A stretch of 64,000 nt of DNA, from contig NZ_RPDJ01000014.1 in the NCBI RefSeq assembly GCF_004023625.1, forward strand, positions 124,001 to 188,000, read 5' to 3'. Under the pieces are notes generated by a model. It ran no database searches. It had not been told where the DNA came from and saw only the letters and a list, made by a program, of their open reading frames with translations. Positions 51,911-59,810 of the stretch are shown piece after piece. The DNA is from Streptomyces cavernae. Its GTDB lineage: Bacteria; Actinomycetota; Actinomycetes; Streptomycetales; Streptomycetaceae. The position numbers and the translations under genes were made by a program. Each line of letters opens with the position of its first letter. Positions within the stretch are counted from its first letter, which is position 1.

Positions 51911-53059
51911 TCACCCTGCGGCGAGCGCCAGCTCCCTCAGCGCGGCGAGCGTCTCGTCGATCTCCGACGGCGTGGTCGTGGGCCCCGGAGCCAGCCGGAC
52001 CGTGCCCTGCGGGTACGTCCCGATGCTGTGATGAGCCAGCGGGGCACAGTGCAGGCCCGCGCGTACGGCGATCTTGAAGGAGCTGTCCAACGCGGCACCG
52101 AGATCGACTGGCTCCCAGCCGTCCACCGTTACCGACACCACGGCGACCTGACGGGAGGCGTCACCGGTCCCCTGCACGTGAACGCCGGGGATGTCCCTCA
52201 GCCCGTCCAGAAGCCGGGCCGTCAGCGCTTCCTCGTGGGCGCGCACCTCGGCCGCGCCGCCGTTCCGCAGGAGACGCAGCGCGGCCCCCAGGCCAGCGAT
52301 CCCGACGGTGTTGACCGTCCCCGCCTCCAAACGGTCCGGCATCTGACGCGGCTGGCGCAGTTCCTCCGACCGGCTGCCCGTTCCGCCCTGCCGCGTCGGC
52401 GTGAGCTCCAGGCCGGGCGCCACGTACAGGGCGCCGGTGCCGGTCGGCCCCAGCAGCCCTTTGTGCCCGGGCACGGCGAGCAGGTCGATCCCCCGCGCCG
52501 TGACGTCGACCGGGAGCACCCCGGCCGTCTGGGCGGCGTCCACGAGGATCAGCGCTCCATGCCGGTGGGCGAGTTCGGCCGCTTCGGCGATCGGCAGGAC
52601 CGTTCCGCACACGTTGCTCGCGTGCGTCATGGCGACCAGCCGGGTGGGCATGGACCGCAACTCACATTCCAGATCGGCGAGGTCCAGGCTCCCGTCGCGA
52701 GCGCACGGGATCCGGTGGACCGCGACGCCGGACTCCGCGAGGGCGAACAGAGGCCGGGCGACGGCGTTGTGCTCCATGCTCGTGGTGACCACGCGGTCGC
52801 CCGGGCGCAGCAGCCCCCACAGGGCCAGGTTCAGCGCGTCCGTCGCGTTGAGGGTGAACGCCAACCGGGCCGGGTCCCCGGCGCCGAGGAACGAGGCCAG
52901 CGCGCGGCGGGTGTCCGAGACGACGCCCTGCGCGGCCAGGGCGAGCCCATGCCCGGAGCGCCCCGGGTTCCCGGCCTTGTCGGTGAGGAAGTCGGAGATC
53001 GCCGCTGCCACCTCGGGCGGCTTGGGGAACGACGTGGCGGCGTTGTCGAGGTAGATCAC
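51911..53059 (-). CDS. NifS/SufS-like cysteine desulfurase (class V aminotransferase)
   Basis: A 382-residue PLP enzyme that should release sulfur from cysteine. Landmarks: VIYLDNAATSFPKPPEV at the start, TSMEHNAVARPL, VDAAQTAGVLPVDV, the PLP lysine in VPGHKGLLGPTGTGALYV, EAGTVNTVGIAGLGAAL, and the catalytic Cys in AGLHCAPLAHHSIGTYPQGTVR. The pattern fits the subfamily found beside selenium- or molybdenum-enzyme clusters. I chose GTG 53059, which places the family's usual start (xIYLDNAAT) first; an ATG at 53074 is in frame. It lies one base after the MoeB-like gene's stop and probably supplies sulfur to the MoaD-like carrier through that enzyme. Confidence 0.85.
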   Translation of the reverse strand: MIYLDNAATSFPKPPEVAAAISDFLTDKAGNPGRSGHGLALAAQGVVSDTRRALASFLGAGDPARLAFTLNATDALNLALWGLLRPGDRVVTTSMEHNAVARPLFALAESGVAVHRIPCARDGSLDLADLECELRSMPTRLVAMTHASNVCGTVLPIAEAAELAHRHGALILVDAAQTAGVLPVDVTARGIDLLAVPGHKGLLGPTGTGALYVAPGLELTPTRQGGTGSRSEELRQPRQMPDRLEAGTVNTVGIAGLGAALRLLRNGGAAEVRAHEEALTARLLDGLRDIPGVHVQGTGDASRQVAVVSVTVDGWEPVDLGAALDSSFKIAVRAGLHCAPLAHHSIGTYPQGTVRLAPGPTTTPSEIDETLAALRELALAAG

Positions 53060-53060
53060 G

Positions 53061-54104
53061 TCAGACCCCCACATACCGGGCGTAGAGCGACCGGGCCACG
53101 CTCAGATCGCTCGTCCCTTTCACGATGGCCCGGCCGTCGGGGAACACGGTCAGCTCATGTGCTCCCAGGGCCAGGCGGAGCAGGAACCTCGTCGTCGTCA
53201 GGGCGCCCACCCCCTCCAGCCGGTTCGCCAGCTCCCTCAGATCCAGGGCGACTTCGTGCCCCGGGCTGACCTGGACGGCGTTGCGCCCGCACAACGCCGC
53301 GGTCCTGCTGGTCGCGCCGGCATCCAGGAACTCGTAGCGGTGCCGGCCGCAGCAGGGGCAGTCGGGTGCGGGATCGAGCCGGTCGCTGTCCAGCCGGTCG
53401 TTCTCCCAGACGTCGAAGTAGACCAGTTTCAGGTTGAGGTGCTCGCGATCCCCGACGAGGAGCTTGACCGCTTCCGTCCATTGGAACGCCGACACCATGA
53501 CCACGGCCGAGGCCAGCACGCCCGCCGTCTCGCAGGTGTCCAGTGATCCCGCCGCTGCCGGGACGGGGAACATGCAGCGGAAACATGGCGTCCGGCTCGG
53601 CAGGACCACCATCGCCATGCCCCCGGACCCCACCGCTCCTCCGTAGATCCAGGGGATCCGGGCCTTCACGCAGGCGTCGTTGAGCAGATAGCGGGTCTCC
53701 AGATTGTCTGTGCCGTCCAGGACCACGTCCGCGCCGGCCACCAGCGCCTCGACGTTGTCAGGGGTCACGTCCGCCACGACCGGCTCCACGACGATCCCGG
53801 AGTTGATCCGGCCGATCGCTTCGGCGGCAGCTACCGCTTTGGGTGTGCCCGCCGCGGCGTCCGCCTCGTCGAACAGCAACTGGCGCTGCAGGTTGGAGAC
53901 TTCGACGAAGTCACGGTCCACGACCGTGATGTGTCCGACTCCTGATCGAGCGAGGAGATCGGCCGAGACGCTCCCGAGCGCCCCGCAGCCGACGACCAGC
54001 ACCCGGCCGGCGGTCAGCCGCTCCTGGCCCTGCTGACCGATTCCCCGGAACCTCGCCTGGCGGGAGTACCGGGCGCCGTCGTGGTCTTCGGGCGTGGTTG
54101 TCAT
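53061..54104 (-). CDS. MoeB/ThiF-family sulfur-carrier adenylyltransferase
   Basis: A 347-residue E1-like enzyme that adenylates the diglycine end of a MoaD/ThiS protein. The nucleotide-binding loop is VLVVGCGALGSVSADLLARSGVG, followed by VVDRDFVEVSNLQRQLLF and DGTDNLETRYLLNDAC, all characteristic. Two zinc CxxC pairs are visible (CFRCMF and CPCCGR) and the loop Cys in LDTCETAGVLA. The last 85 residues, beyond the zinc site, form an extra domain (VQVSPGHEVALDLRELANRLEGVG), perhaps a ubiquitin-like or rhodanese-replacing extension. ATG 54104 follows GGGAGGCCCC. Promoter element copy B lies 189 bases upstream. Confidence 0.88.
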   Translation of the reverse strand: MTTTPEDHDGARYSRQARFRGIGQQGQERLTAGRVLVVGCGALGSVSADLLARSGVGHITVVDRDFVEVSNLQRQLLFDEADAAAGTPKAVAAAEAIGRINSGIVVEPVVADVTPDNVEALVAGADVVLDGTDNLETRYLLNDACVKARIPWIYGGAVGSGGMAMVVLPSRTPCFRCMFPVPAAAGSLDTCETAGVLASAVVMVSAFQWTEAVKLLVGDREHLNLKLVYFDVWENDRLDSDRLDPAPDCPCCGRHRYEFLDAGATSRTAALCGRNAVQVSPGHEVALDLRELANRLEGVGALTTTRFLLRLALGAHELTVFPDGRAIVKGTSDLSVARSLYARYVGV

Positions 54105-54604
54105 GGGGCCTCCCAGTTCACCAGGGCCGAGCCGGTCTCCCGTGGGCGGATGCCGTCGTTCGTGGGCCAGGGAGGAAAATGTTTCCGGTTGGCGGCCATT
54201 GTGGTGCCGCGGCGAGGAATTCATCCGAGGCCAATGGTCCCGAGGGGTGAGGCCGACAGTCCTGCGGAGCGGCCACTCAGGCTTTTTGGGCGTTGCCCGA
54301 TGTCGCACACCGGAAAGCCGATAAGGGTTACCTCACGTTGCACCGCCTCACATCACGCGGCAATTTCAGCGAGCGGATTCCTCAGCCACGCGTCGAAAAA
54401 AGGCCCAATGGGCTCGGCAGCGGGTCGAGAAAGGGCCTCATGGCCCTCCTGCGGCCTTGCGCCCGGGATGCAACCATCCATCCCAGGAGTCCGCCCGATT
54501 GAGTTCCCGGGCGATTGTGCACATCGGGGCGGGCCAAGATCCGCGCGCCGCGCGGTCTACGGAATTCGTTCGGCAGTGTGACTGGGAACAAGGAGGAACC
54601 TCTG
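54105..54604. promoter_or_regulatory. divergent promoter region of the MoeB-like gene and tupA
   Basis: The 500 bases contain no gene. They hold copy B of the 49-bp element at 54293-54341, a T-run (GGCTTTTTGGG at about 54281), and CCAATGG at 54231-54237, which is also seen in the other promoter region at 47994-48000 on the same side of the element. Confidence 0.6.
54293..54341 (-). promoter_or_regulatory. conserved 49-bp element, copy B
   Basis: It begins TTGCCCGATGTCGCA and ends CCTCACGTTGC on the top strand; 37 of 49 positions equal copy A. The inner inverted repeat is weaker (ATAAGG-GTTA-CCTCAC). The distance to the leftward start codon of the MoeB-like gene is 189 bases, against 190 for copy A and the polyferredoxin gene. 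Confidence 0.7.
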
Positions 54605-55501
54605 ATGTCCAAGCGTGCCAGTCCGATGCGCAGGGCTCTGTACTGGGCGGCCGCGGCCGTCACCGCCGTGGCCGTGACCGGGTGTGGAGGCACGGCGTCC
54701 TCCACCTCCCACAGCGCAGCCCGGGCGCCCGCGCAACGCGTGGTCATCCTCGCGACGACGACGTCCACACAGGACTCCGGTCTGCTCGACGTTGTCGTCC
54801 CGGCGTTCGAGAAGGCGTCCGGCTACCGGGTGAAGACCGTTGCCGTCGGAACGGGCCAGGCTCTCAAGATGGGCCGGCAGGGCAACGCGGACGTCCTGCT
54901 CGTGCACGCCCCCGCGTCCGAGGAGACGTTCATGGAGGACGGTTACGGCGTCGACCGCCGGATCGTGGCGCACAACTACTTCTACGTCGTCGGGCCCGCG
55001 TCGGATCCGGCCGGGATCAAGTCCGCCGGCACGGCCGCCGCCGCGTTCAGGAAGATCGCCGCTTCCCGGTCCACCTTCGTCTCCCGTGGCGACGGGTCGG
55101 GCACGGAAACCAAGGAGCTGGCCATCTGGAGCAAGGCTGGCACCAGCCCGAAGGGCCGGTCCTGGTACCTGCAGAGCGGTCAGGGCATGGGAGCCACGTT
55201 GCAGATCGCGTCGGAGAAGGGGGGCTACACCCTGACGGACAACGCGACCTTCCTCACCTCGGCGTCGAAGCTCGAGCTGACCTCGCTGGTCGAGAAGGAC
55301 CCCTTCCTGCTCAACCCGTACCACGTCATCTCGGTGAACTCCGCGAAATGGCCGAAGGTGAACAAGGCCGGTGCCAAGGCGTTCGCGGACTACATCACCC
55401 AGTCGAAGGGGCAGTCGCTGATCGCCGGCTTCGGCGGCGACGAGTACGACCAGCCGCTCTTCGTCGCCGATGCCGGCAAGAGCGAGACCGAGCTGAAGTA
55501 G
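54605..55501 (+). CDS. tupA: tungstate ABC transporter, binding lipoprotein
   Basis: A 298-residue extracellular oxyanion-binding protein. The signal peptide ends in the lipobox VAVTGC. The mature protein starts with VVILATTTSTQDSGLLDVVVP, the TTTSTxDSGLL motif that marks TupA tungstate-binding proteins and separates them from ModA. VGTGQALKMGRQGNADVLLVHAP and FVSRGDGSGTETKELAIW are further family stretches. Presence beside an AOR makes tungstate the likely ligand. ATG 54605 follows AAGGAGGAACC. Confidence 0.93.
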   Translation: MSKRASPMRRALYWAAAAVTAVAVTGCGGTASSTSHSAARAPAQRVVILATTTSTQDSGLLDVVVPAFEKASGYRVKTVAVGTGQALKMGRQGNADVLLVHAPASEETFMEDGYGVDRRIVAHNYFYVVGPASDPAGIKSAGTAAAAFRKIAASRSTFVSRGDGSGTETKELAIWSKAGTSPKGRSWYLQSGQGMGATLQIASEKGGYTLTDNATFLTSASKLELTSLVEKDPFLLNPYHVISVNSAKWPKVNKAGAKAFADYITQSKGQSLIAGFGGDEYDQPLFVADAGKSETELK

Positions 55502-55570
55502 ACCCGACGAGCCCGGATCCGGCGAACGTGACCGTACGTCCGCGGTTCCGGCGAACGGCAGGAGAGCGCG

Positions 55571-56215
55571 ATGGACGACCTGGTGCAGATCACTCTGCTC
55601 TCGCTCGGTGTGTCCGGCCTGGCCACGGCGATCAGCCTCCTCATCGGGCTGCCGCTGGGAACATGGCTCGCGCTCTCCACCTTCCGCAGCCGCGGCCTGG
55701 TGCTCAGCGTGGTCAACACCGGCATGGCGCTGCCACCGGTGGTGGCCGGACTGGCCGTCGCCTTCCTGCTGTGGCGCAGTGGACCCCTCGGAGATCTCGG
55801 CCTCATCTACACACCGTCGGCCATCGTCCTCGCCGAGGTGGTGATCGCCACCCCGGTGATCCTCGGCCTGGCCGCCGCGGGAATAGGCCAACTTGATCCC
55901 CGGCTCCAGCTCCAGTTGCAGGGACTCGGAGCGTCCCGGTGGCAGACGATCTGGTGGCTCTGGCGGGAGGCGCGGCTGTCCCTGCTCGCCGCCCTCATGG
56001 CGGGGTTCGGAAGCGTCATCTCCGAAGTGGGCGCGGCCATGATGGTCGGAGGCAACATCAGCGGGCAGACCAGGGTCCTGACGACCGCCATCGTCCTCGA
56101 CGTGGGGCGTGGCGAGTTCGGCTCCGCCGTCGCGCTCGCCGGGATCCTGCTGGCCCTGGCCTTCCTCATCAACGGGGTCCTCACCTGGGCCCAACTGCGA
56201 AAGCGACAGCACTGA
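55571..56215 (+). CDS. tupB: tungstate ABC transporter permease
   Basis: A 214-residue inner-membrane permease with about five helices. The EAA-type loop reads LQLQLQGLGASRWQTIWWLWREA near residues 115-137, and VVNTGMALPPVVAGLAVAFLLWRSGPLG and EVGAAMMVGGNISGQTRVLTTAIVLD are TupB hallmarks. It is separated from tupA by 69 bases and from tupC by one base. It should form a homodimer that carries tungstate from TupA into the cell. Confidence 0.92.
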   Translation: MDDLVQITLLSLGVSGLATAISLLIGLPLGTWLALSTFRSRGLVLSVVNTGMALPPVVAGLAVAFLLWRSGPLGDLGLIYTPSAIVLAEVVIATPVILGLAAAGIGQLDPRLQLQLQGLGASRWQTIWWLWREARLSLLAALMAGFGSVISEVGAAMMVGGNISGQTRVLTTAIVLDVGRGEFGSAVALAGILLALAFLINGVLTWAQLRKRQH

Positions 56216-56216
56216 C

Positions 56217-57371
56217 ATGAGCGTGAGACTCTTCAGCCGGCGGACCGCTTTCCCGGTGGACAGCGGCGAGCGGACTTCTGCCCTGCTGCAGGTGCGCGGG
56301 CTGGTGGTGGAGCGAGGCGGGCGGCGCGTCCTGGACATCGGACAGTTCTCGGTGAGGCGTGCCGAGACGGTCGCCGTCGTCGGACCGAACGGCGCCGGGA
56401 AGAGCACACTGCTGCTCGCCATGGCCTTCCTTCTCCGGCCGACCCGGGGAGAACTGGCCTTCGACGGAACCCCGGTCACGCCGCGGCGGTCACTGGCCCT
56501 GCGGCGCAGGATCGGTCTCGTCCTGGCGGATCCCCTGCTGCTGGACACCACGGTCCGCAAGAACGTCGCTTCCGGCTTGCGGTTCCGAGGTGTTCGTGGC
56601 AGACAGGCGGGCCTGCGGGTCGACGAGTGGCTGGACAGGCTGGGGATCCTCGCCCTGAGGGACCGTCACGCCCGCGAACTGTCCAGTGGTGAGGCCCAGC
56701 GAGTGAGCCTCGCCAGAGCGTTGGTCCTGGATCCTGAAGTGCTGCTGCTGGACGAGCCGTTCGCGTCCGTCGACGTCGCGGCGCGCGCGCAACTCGTGGA
56801 CGACACGGAACGGCTGTTGCGCGAGACGGAGCGGGCCTGCCTCCTGGTGACTCACGACCTCGACGAGGCAGGACGGCTCGGATCCAGGATGGCCGTTGTC
56901 GTGAACGGTCGACTGCGCCAAGAGGGTGCGCCCCAGGAGGTTTTGGCCAAACCGGTCGACCCGGAGGTGGCTGCCTTCGTCGGCGTCGAGACCAGGCTGC
57001 CCGGTCGGCTGCTGTCGGTCCGGGACGGGCTGGGGACCGTCATGGTCCAGGAGCATCGGGTCGAAGCGGTCACCTCGCTGTCGCCCGACCGGAATGTCCT
57101 GTGCTGCTTGCGGCCGGAAGACGTGACGCTCCGGCCCCTGGGTCGGCTGAGCCCGCCGTCCCCGCTCACCAGCGCCCGCAACCGGCTCGAGGGAAGGATC
57201 GTGAACGTGGCGTCCAAGGGGCCCCTCGTTCATGTCACCGTGGACTGCGGAGCCCTGCTCGTGGCCGCCGTCACGAAGACGTCCACGCTCGAAATGGGCC
57301 TGCGGCCGGGAGACAGGGTCGAGGCGTCCTTCAAGGCCACCGCCCTGCACCTGATAGGTCTGCCGGGCTGA
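56217..57371 (+). CDS. tupC: tungstate ABC transporter ATPase with TOBE domain
   Basis: A 384-residue ATPase. Walker A is VGPNGAGKSTLL near residue 59, the signature is LSSGEAQRVSLARAL, Walker B is EVLLLDEPFASVD, and the switch histidine is in LLVTHDLDEAG. Residues 320-384 form a TOBE/Mop-like domain (NRLEGRIVNVASKGPLVHVTVDCGALLVAAVTKTS), which in molybdate and tungstate importers binds the oxyanion and shuts transport when the cell is replete. That gives built-in feedback. It completes the tupABC operon. Confidence 0.92.
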   Translation: MSVRLFSRRTAFPVDSGERTSALLQVRGLVVERGGRRVLDIGQFSVRRAETVAVVGPNGAGKSTLLLAMAFLLRPTRGELAFDGTPVTPRRSLALRRRIGLVLADPLLLDTTVRKNVASGLRFRGVRGRQAGLRVDEWLDRLGILALRDRHARELSSGEAQRVSLARALVLDPEVLLLDEPFASVDVAARAQLVDDTERLLRETERACLLVTHDLDEAGRLGSRMAVVVNGRLRQEGAPQEVLAKPVDPEVAAFVGVETRLPGRLLSVRDGLGTVMVQEHRVEAVTSLSPDRNVLCCLRPEDVTLRPLGRLSPPSPLTSARNRLEGRIVNVASKGPLVHVTVDCGALLVAAVTKTSTLEMGLRPGDRVEASFKATALHLIGLPG

Positions 57372-57977
57372 GGAACTCCGGGCAAGCACACTGAGGCGTC
57401 GCGCCACCCGGCAACCCTGTCGTGCGGTGGCGTGTCGTGCGGTGGGTCCCTGTCGTCGGGTGGGTCACCTTTGTCGTGCGGTGGGTGCCCGTCGTCGGGT
57501 GGTGTCGGAGTACGCGCCTTTCTCCCCAGCCAGGTACACGCGAACGTGGCCAACTGCGTGGTCGCCACAGGGCCGGGGCCGGCCGATAGCCAGCCAGCCT
57601 CGTGACAGGGCGGACTGTCCAGGGTGGGGCAACGCCCCATCGCGCAGCGACGCCCGAAGGGCGCCCTTTTACCGGCCGTCCTGTCACGCACCCTCAGAGG
57701 TCGGGCTGGTCCCGGCTCTCCAGCCTGCACCTGACCCTCTTCGGGTGGGGACGTATGTCTGTACTTCTCTGTCCGCGTTCAGGTGTACGCCGACAGGTCG
57801 GTCACTGCCGGTCGGAGGGTGCCGGCGTCGGGTGGGTCCCCGTCGTCCGTGGCATCTCGGTCGGTGGGTTCCCGTCGTTCGGCGGGGGCCGTCGTCCGGC
57901 AGCCCCCGTTGTCCGGCAGCCCCCTTGTCCGGCGGCCCACGTCCGATGGGCATGCGAGCCATGCTGCCCGGTCCCGC
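57372..57977. other. gene-free repetitive region between tupC and moaA
   Basis: The 606 bases separate convergent genes. Blocks at 57420-57510 and 57800-57950 repeat words such as GTCGTCGGGTGGGT, TCGTGCGGTGGGT and CGTTGTCCGGCAGCCCCC in a degenerate way. Frames are open on several strands but consist of biased repeats. No convincing gene, RNA or simple terminator is seen. Confidence 0.55.
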
Positions 57978-59078
57978 TCAGCCTCCGATCGCGCTCATCG
58001 GGCGGTCGGGTCGGCGGAACTCGCCGTCGTCGATGCCATGGCCGCGTTGCTTGGCCCACATGGTCCCGCGCCACACACCCGCGATCTCACGGTCGGACGC
58101 GCCGCCGCGCAGCAGGGCACGCAAGTCGGTCTCGGCGCGGGCGAACAGACACGTGCGCAGCTGCCCGTCGGCGGTGAGCCGGGTGCGGTCGCAGCCCCGG
58201 CAGAAGGGGCGTGAGACAGAGGCGACGATTCCCACGGCCGGGACGATCCCGGCCGGCGAGCGGACATCCGAGACGATCCACGTCTCCGCGGGGGCTGCAC
58301 CCCGCACGGCGGCATGAACCGGGGTCAGAGTGAGTTCGGACCGCAGCAGGCTCAGGATCTCGGCAGCCGAGACCATCTCGTCCCGGTCCCAGACGTCTGC
58401 GGGCCCCAGGGGCATCTGCTCGATGAACCTGGGCTGGTAGCCCCTTTCCAGCGCCCACCGGACCAGGGAGACCGCCTCGTCCTCGTTGACCCCTCGGAGG
58501 AGAACAGAGTTGATCTTGACGGGGGTCAGACCCGCTTCGGCTGCCGCCCGCAGACCTGCGAGCACCTCGGGCAGACGGTCCCGACGGGTCAGCCGGGTGT
58601 ACCGGGCGCGATCGAGCGTGTCGAGGGAGACATTCACCCGCCGCAGTCCCGCTTCGCGCAGGGCTGTGGCGCGCCGTTCCAGCAGGACGCCGTTGGTGGT
58701 CAGGGCGGTTTCGGGAGTGTCGCCGTCGGGGGTCCGCAGCGACGTCGTGGCAGCCACGATGCGCTCAAGTCCCCGGCGCAGCAATGGTTCCCCGCCGGTG
58801 AACCGGACCTGCCGCACGCCCAGGTCACGCACGGCAACGGTGATCAAGCGGATGATCTCGTCGTCCGTCAGCAGCTCCCCGGCCGGACACCACGGGGTGC
58901 CTTCGGCCGGCATGCAGTACGAACAGCGCAGGTTGCAGCGGTCAGTCAGACTGATCCGCAGATTCGTGGCGATCCGCCCGAACCTGTCCACCAGCGCGGA
59001 CCCCGGCAAGGCGGCCGGGGCCCGGAGCGGACCGCCGGGCGGCCGGGAGACGTCTGCGAAGTCGGGGATCTGGGACAT
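57978..59078 (-). CDS. moaA: GTP 3',8-cyclase MoaA
   Basis: A 366-residue radical-SAM enzyme that starts pterin cofactor synthesis from GTP. The SAM cluster motif is TDRCNLRCSYCMP (CxxxCxxC) near residue 47. The C-terminal cluster ligands are in RPFCRGCDRTRLTADGQLRTC, and the protein ends in the required GG (SAIGG). VRFTGGEPLLR and RVNVSLDTL are typical barrel motifs. The N-terminus is about 35 residues longer than usual. No moaC or moaE lies nearby, so those steps must use genes elsewhere. The ATG at 59078 has a weak ribosome binding site. Confidence 0.93.
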   Translation of the reverse strand: MSQIPDFADVSRPPGGPLRAPAALPGSALVDRFGRIATNLRISLTDRCNLRCSYCMPAEGTPWCPAGELLTDDEIIRLITVAVRDLGVRQVRFTGGEPLLRRGLERIVAATTSLRTPDGDTPETALTTNGVLLERRATALREAGLRRVNVSLDTLDRARYTRLTRRDRLPEVLAGLRAAAEAGLTPVKINSVLLRGVNEDEAVSLVRWALERGYQPRFIEQMPLGPADVWDRDEMVSAAEILSLLRSELTLTPVHAAVRGAAPAETWIVSDVRSPAGIVPAVGIVASVSRPFCRGCDRTRLTADGQLRTCLFARAETDLRALLRGGASDREIAGVWRGTMWAKQRGHGIDDGEFRRPDRPMSAIGG

Positions 59079-59405
59079 GGGCCGAGGCTACGAACCTCCA
59101 CCGGACCACGACCAGGGGCCGACGTTCCCGTCGCATTGCCGGAAATGCCCCTACCACAGGGGCCATTCAGCCCTTCCGCGAGCGTCTCGGCAGGTCGCTG
59201 AATGAGGCAGTGGCCCCCGACACCCTCAAAGCCGTCACCAGCAGCCGTCACCGGGAGCCGTCACCAGCAGCCGTCACCGGGAGCCGTGACCAGGAGCCGT
59301 GACCAGGAGCCGTGACCAAGAGCCGCTCACCAAGGCCCGTCACCAAGAGCAGTCGTTGAGGGGGACTGCGCCCTCGCACAGCGATCCGGGAGAGGTGGAA
59401 CCGTC
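59079..59405. promoter_or_regulatory. divergent moaA-hypA region
   Basis: The 327 bases between the divergent starts hold the 13-bp tandem array at 59230-59347, 60 bases before the hypA start. The remainder is GC-rich and I see no clear promoter. Confidence 0.45.
59230..59347. repeat. nine tandem copies of a 13-bp unit upstream of hypA
   Basis: Units read AGCCGTCACCRGS or AGCCGTGACCARG, starting at 59230, 59243, 59256, 59269, 59282, 59295, 59308 and then two diverged units. The first four alternate in ending AGC and GGG, suggesting duplication of a 26-bp pair. The array lies directly before the ribosome binding site of hypA. Confidence 0.85.
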
Positions 59406-59804
59406 GTGCACGAGCTGTCCCTGTGTGACGCGATCGCTCGAGCCGTGATCCACCATGCCGGTGGGCACAGGGTCCGGTCGGTCCGGCTCCGGGTCGGAGC
59501 GTTGCGGCAGGTGGTTCCCGACGCTCTCGTCTTCTGCTGGTCCCTCGCCGCCCGTGATCCCCTCCTCCAGGGGTCGGTGCTCGACGTCGAGGTGGTGCCT
59601 GCCGAGGTCGAGTGCGTCGAGTGCGGAACCAGACACACCCTCAGCAGATTCGTTCTGAGGTGCCCGGGCTGCCAGGGCTCGGTGTCGGTGGTGTCGGGTG
59701 AGGAACTCCTCGTCGTTTCCATCGACGTCCTGGACGAGGACCTGGACGAGGATCCGGCGGAACCGGGCAGCGGGCGACCGTCGAACTCGGCTACGAAGGA
59801 GTGA
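59406..59804 (+). CDS. hypA: hydrogenase nickel-insertion protein HypA
   Basis: A 132-residue chaperone that delivers nickel to the hydrogenase large subunit together with HypB. The N-terminus VHELSLCDAI supplies the nickel-binding Met-His-Glu. Zinc is held by ECVECGTRH and LRCPGCQGS (two CxxC pairs, residues about 73-92). The last 30 residues are an unusual acidic tail (DVLDEDLDEDPAEPGSG). GTG at 59406 follows GGGAGAGG. Six bases separate it from hypB. Confidence 0.93.
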   Translation: MHELSLCDAIARAVIHHAGGHRVRSVRLRVGALRQVVPDALVFCWSLAARDPLLQGSVLDVEVVPAEVECVECGTRHTLSRFVLRCPGCQGSVSVVSGEELLVVSIDVLDEDLDEDPAEPGSGRPSNSATKE

Positions 59805-59810
59805 GAAGTC

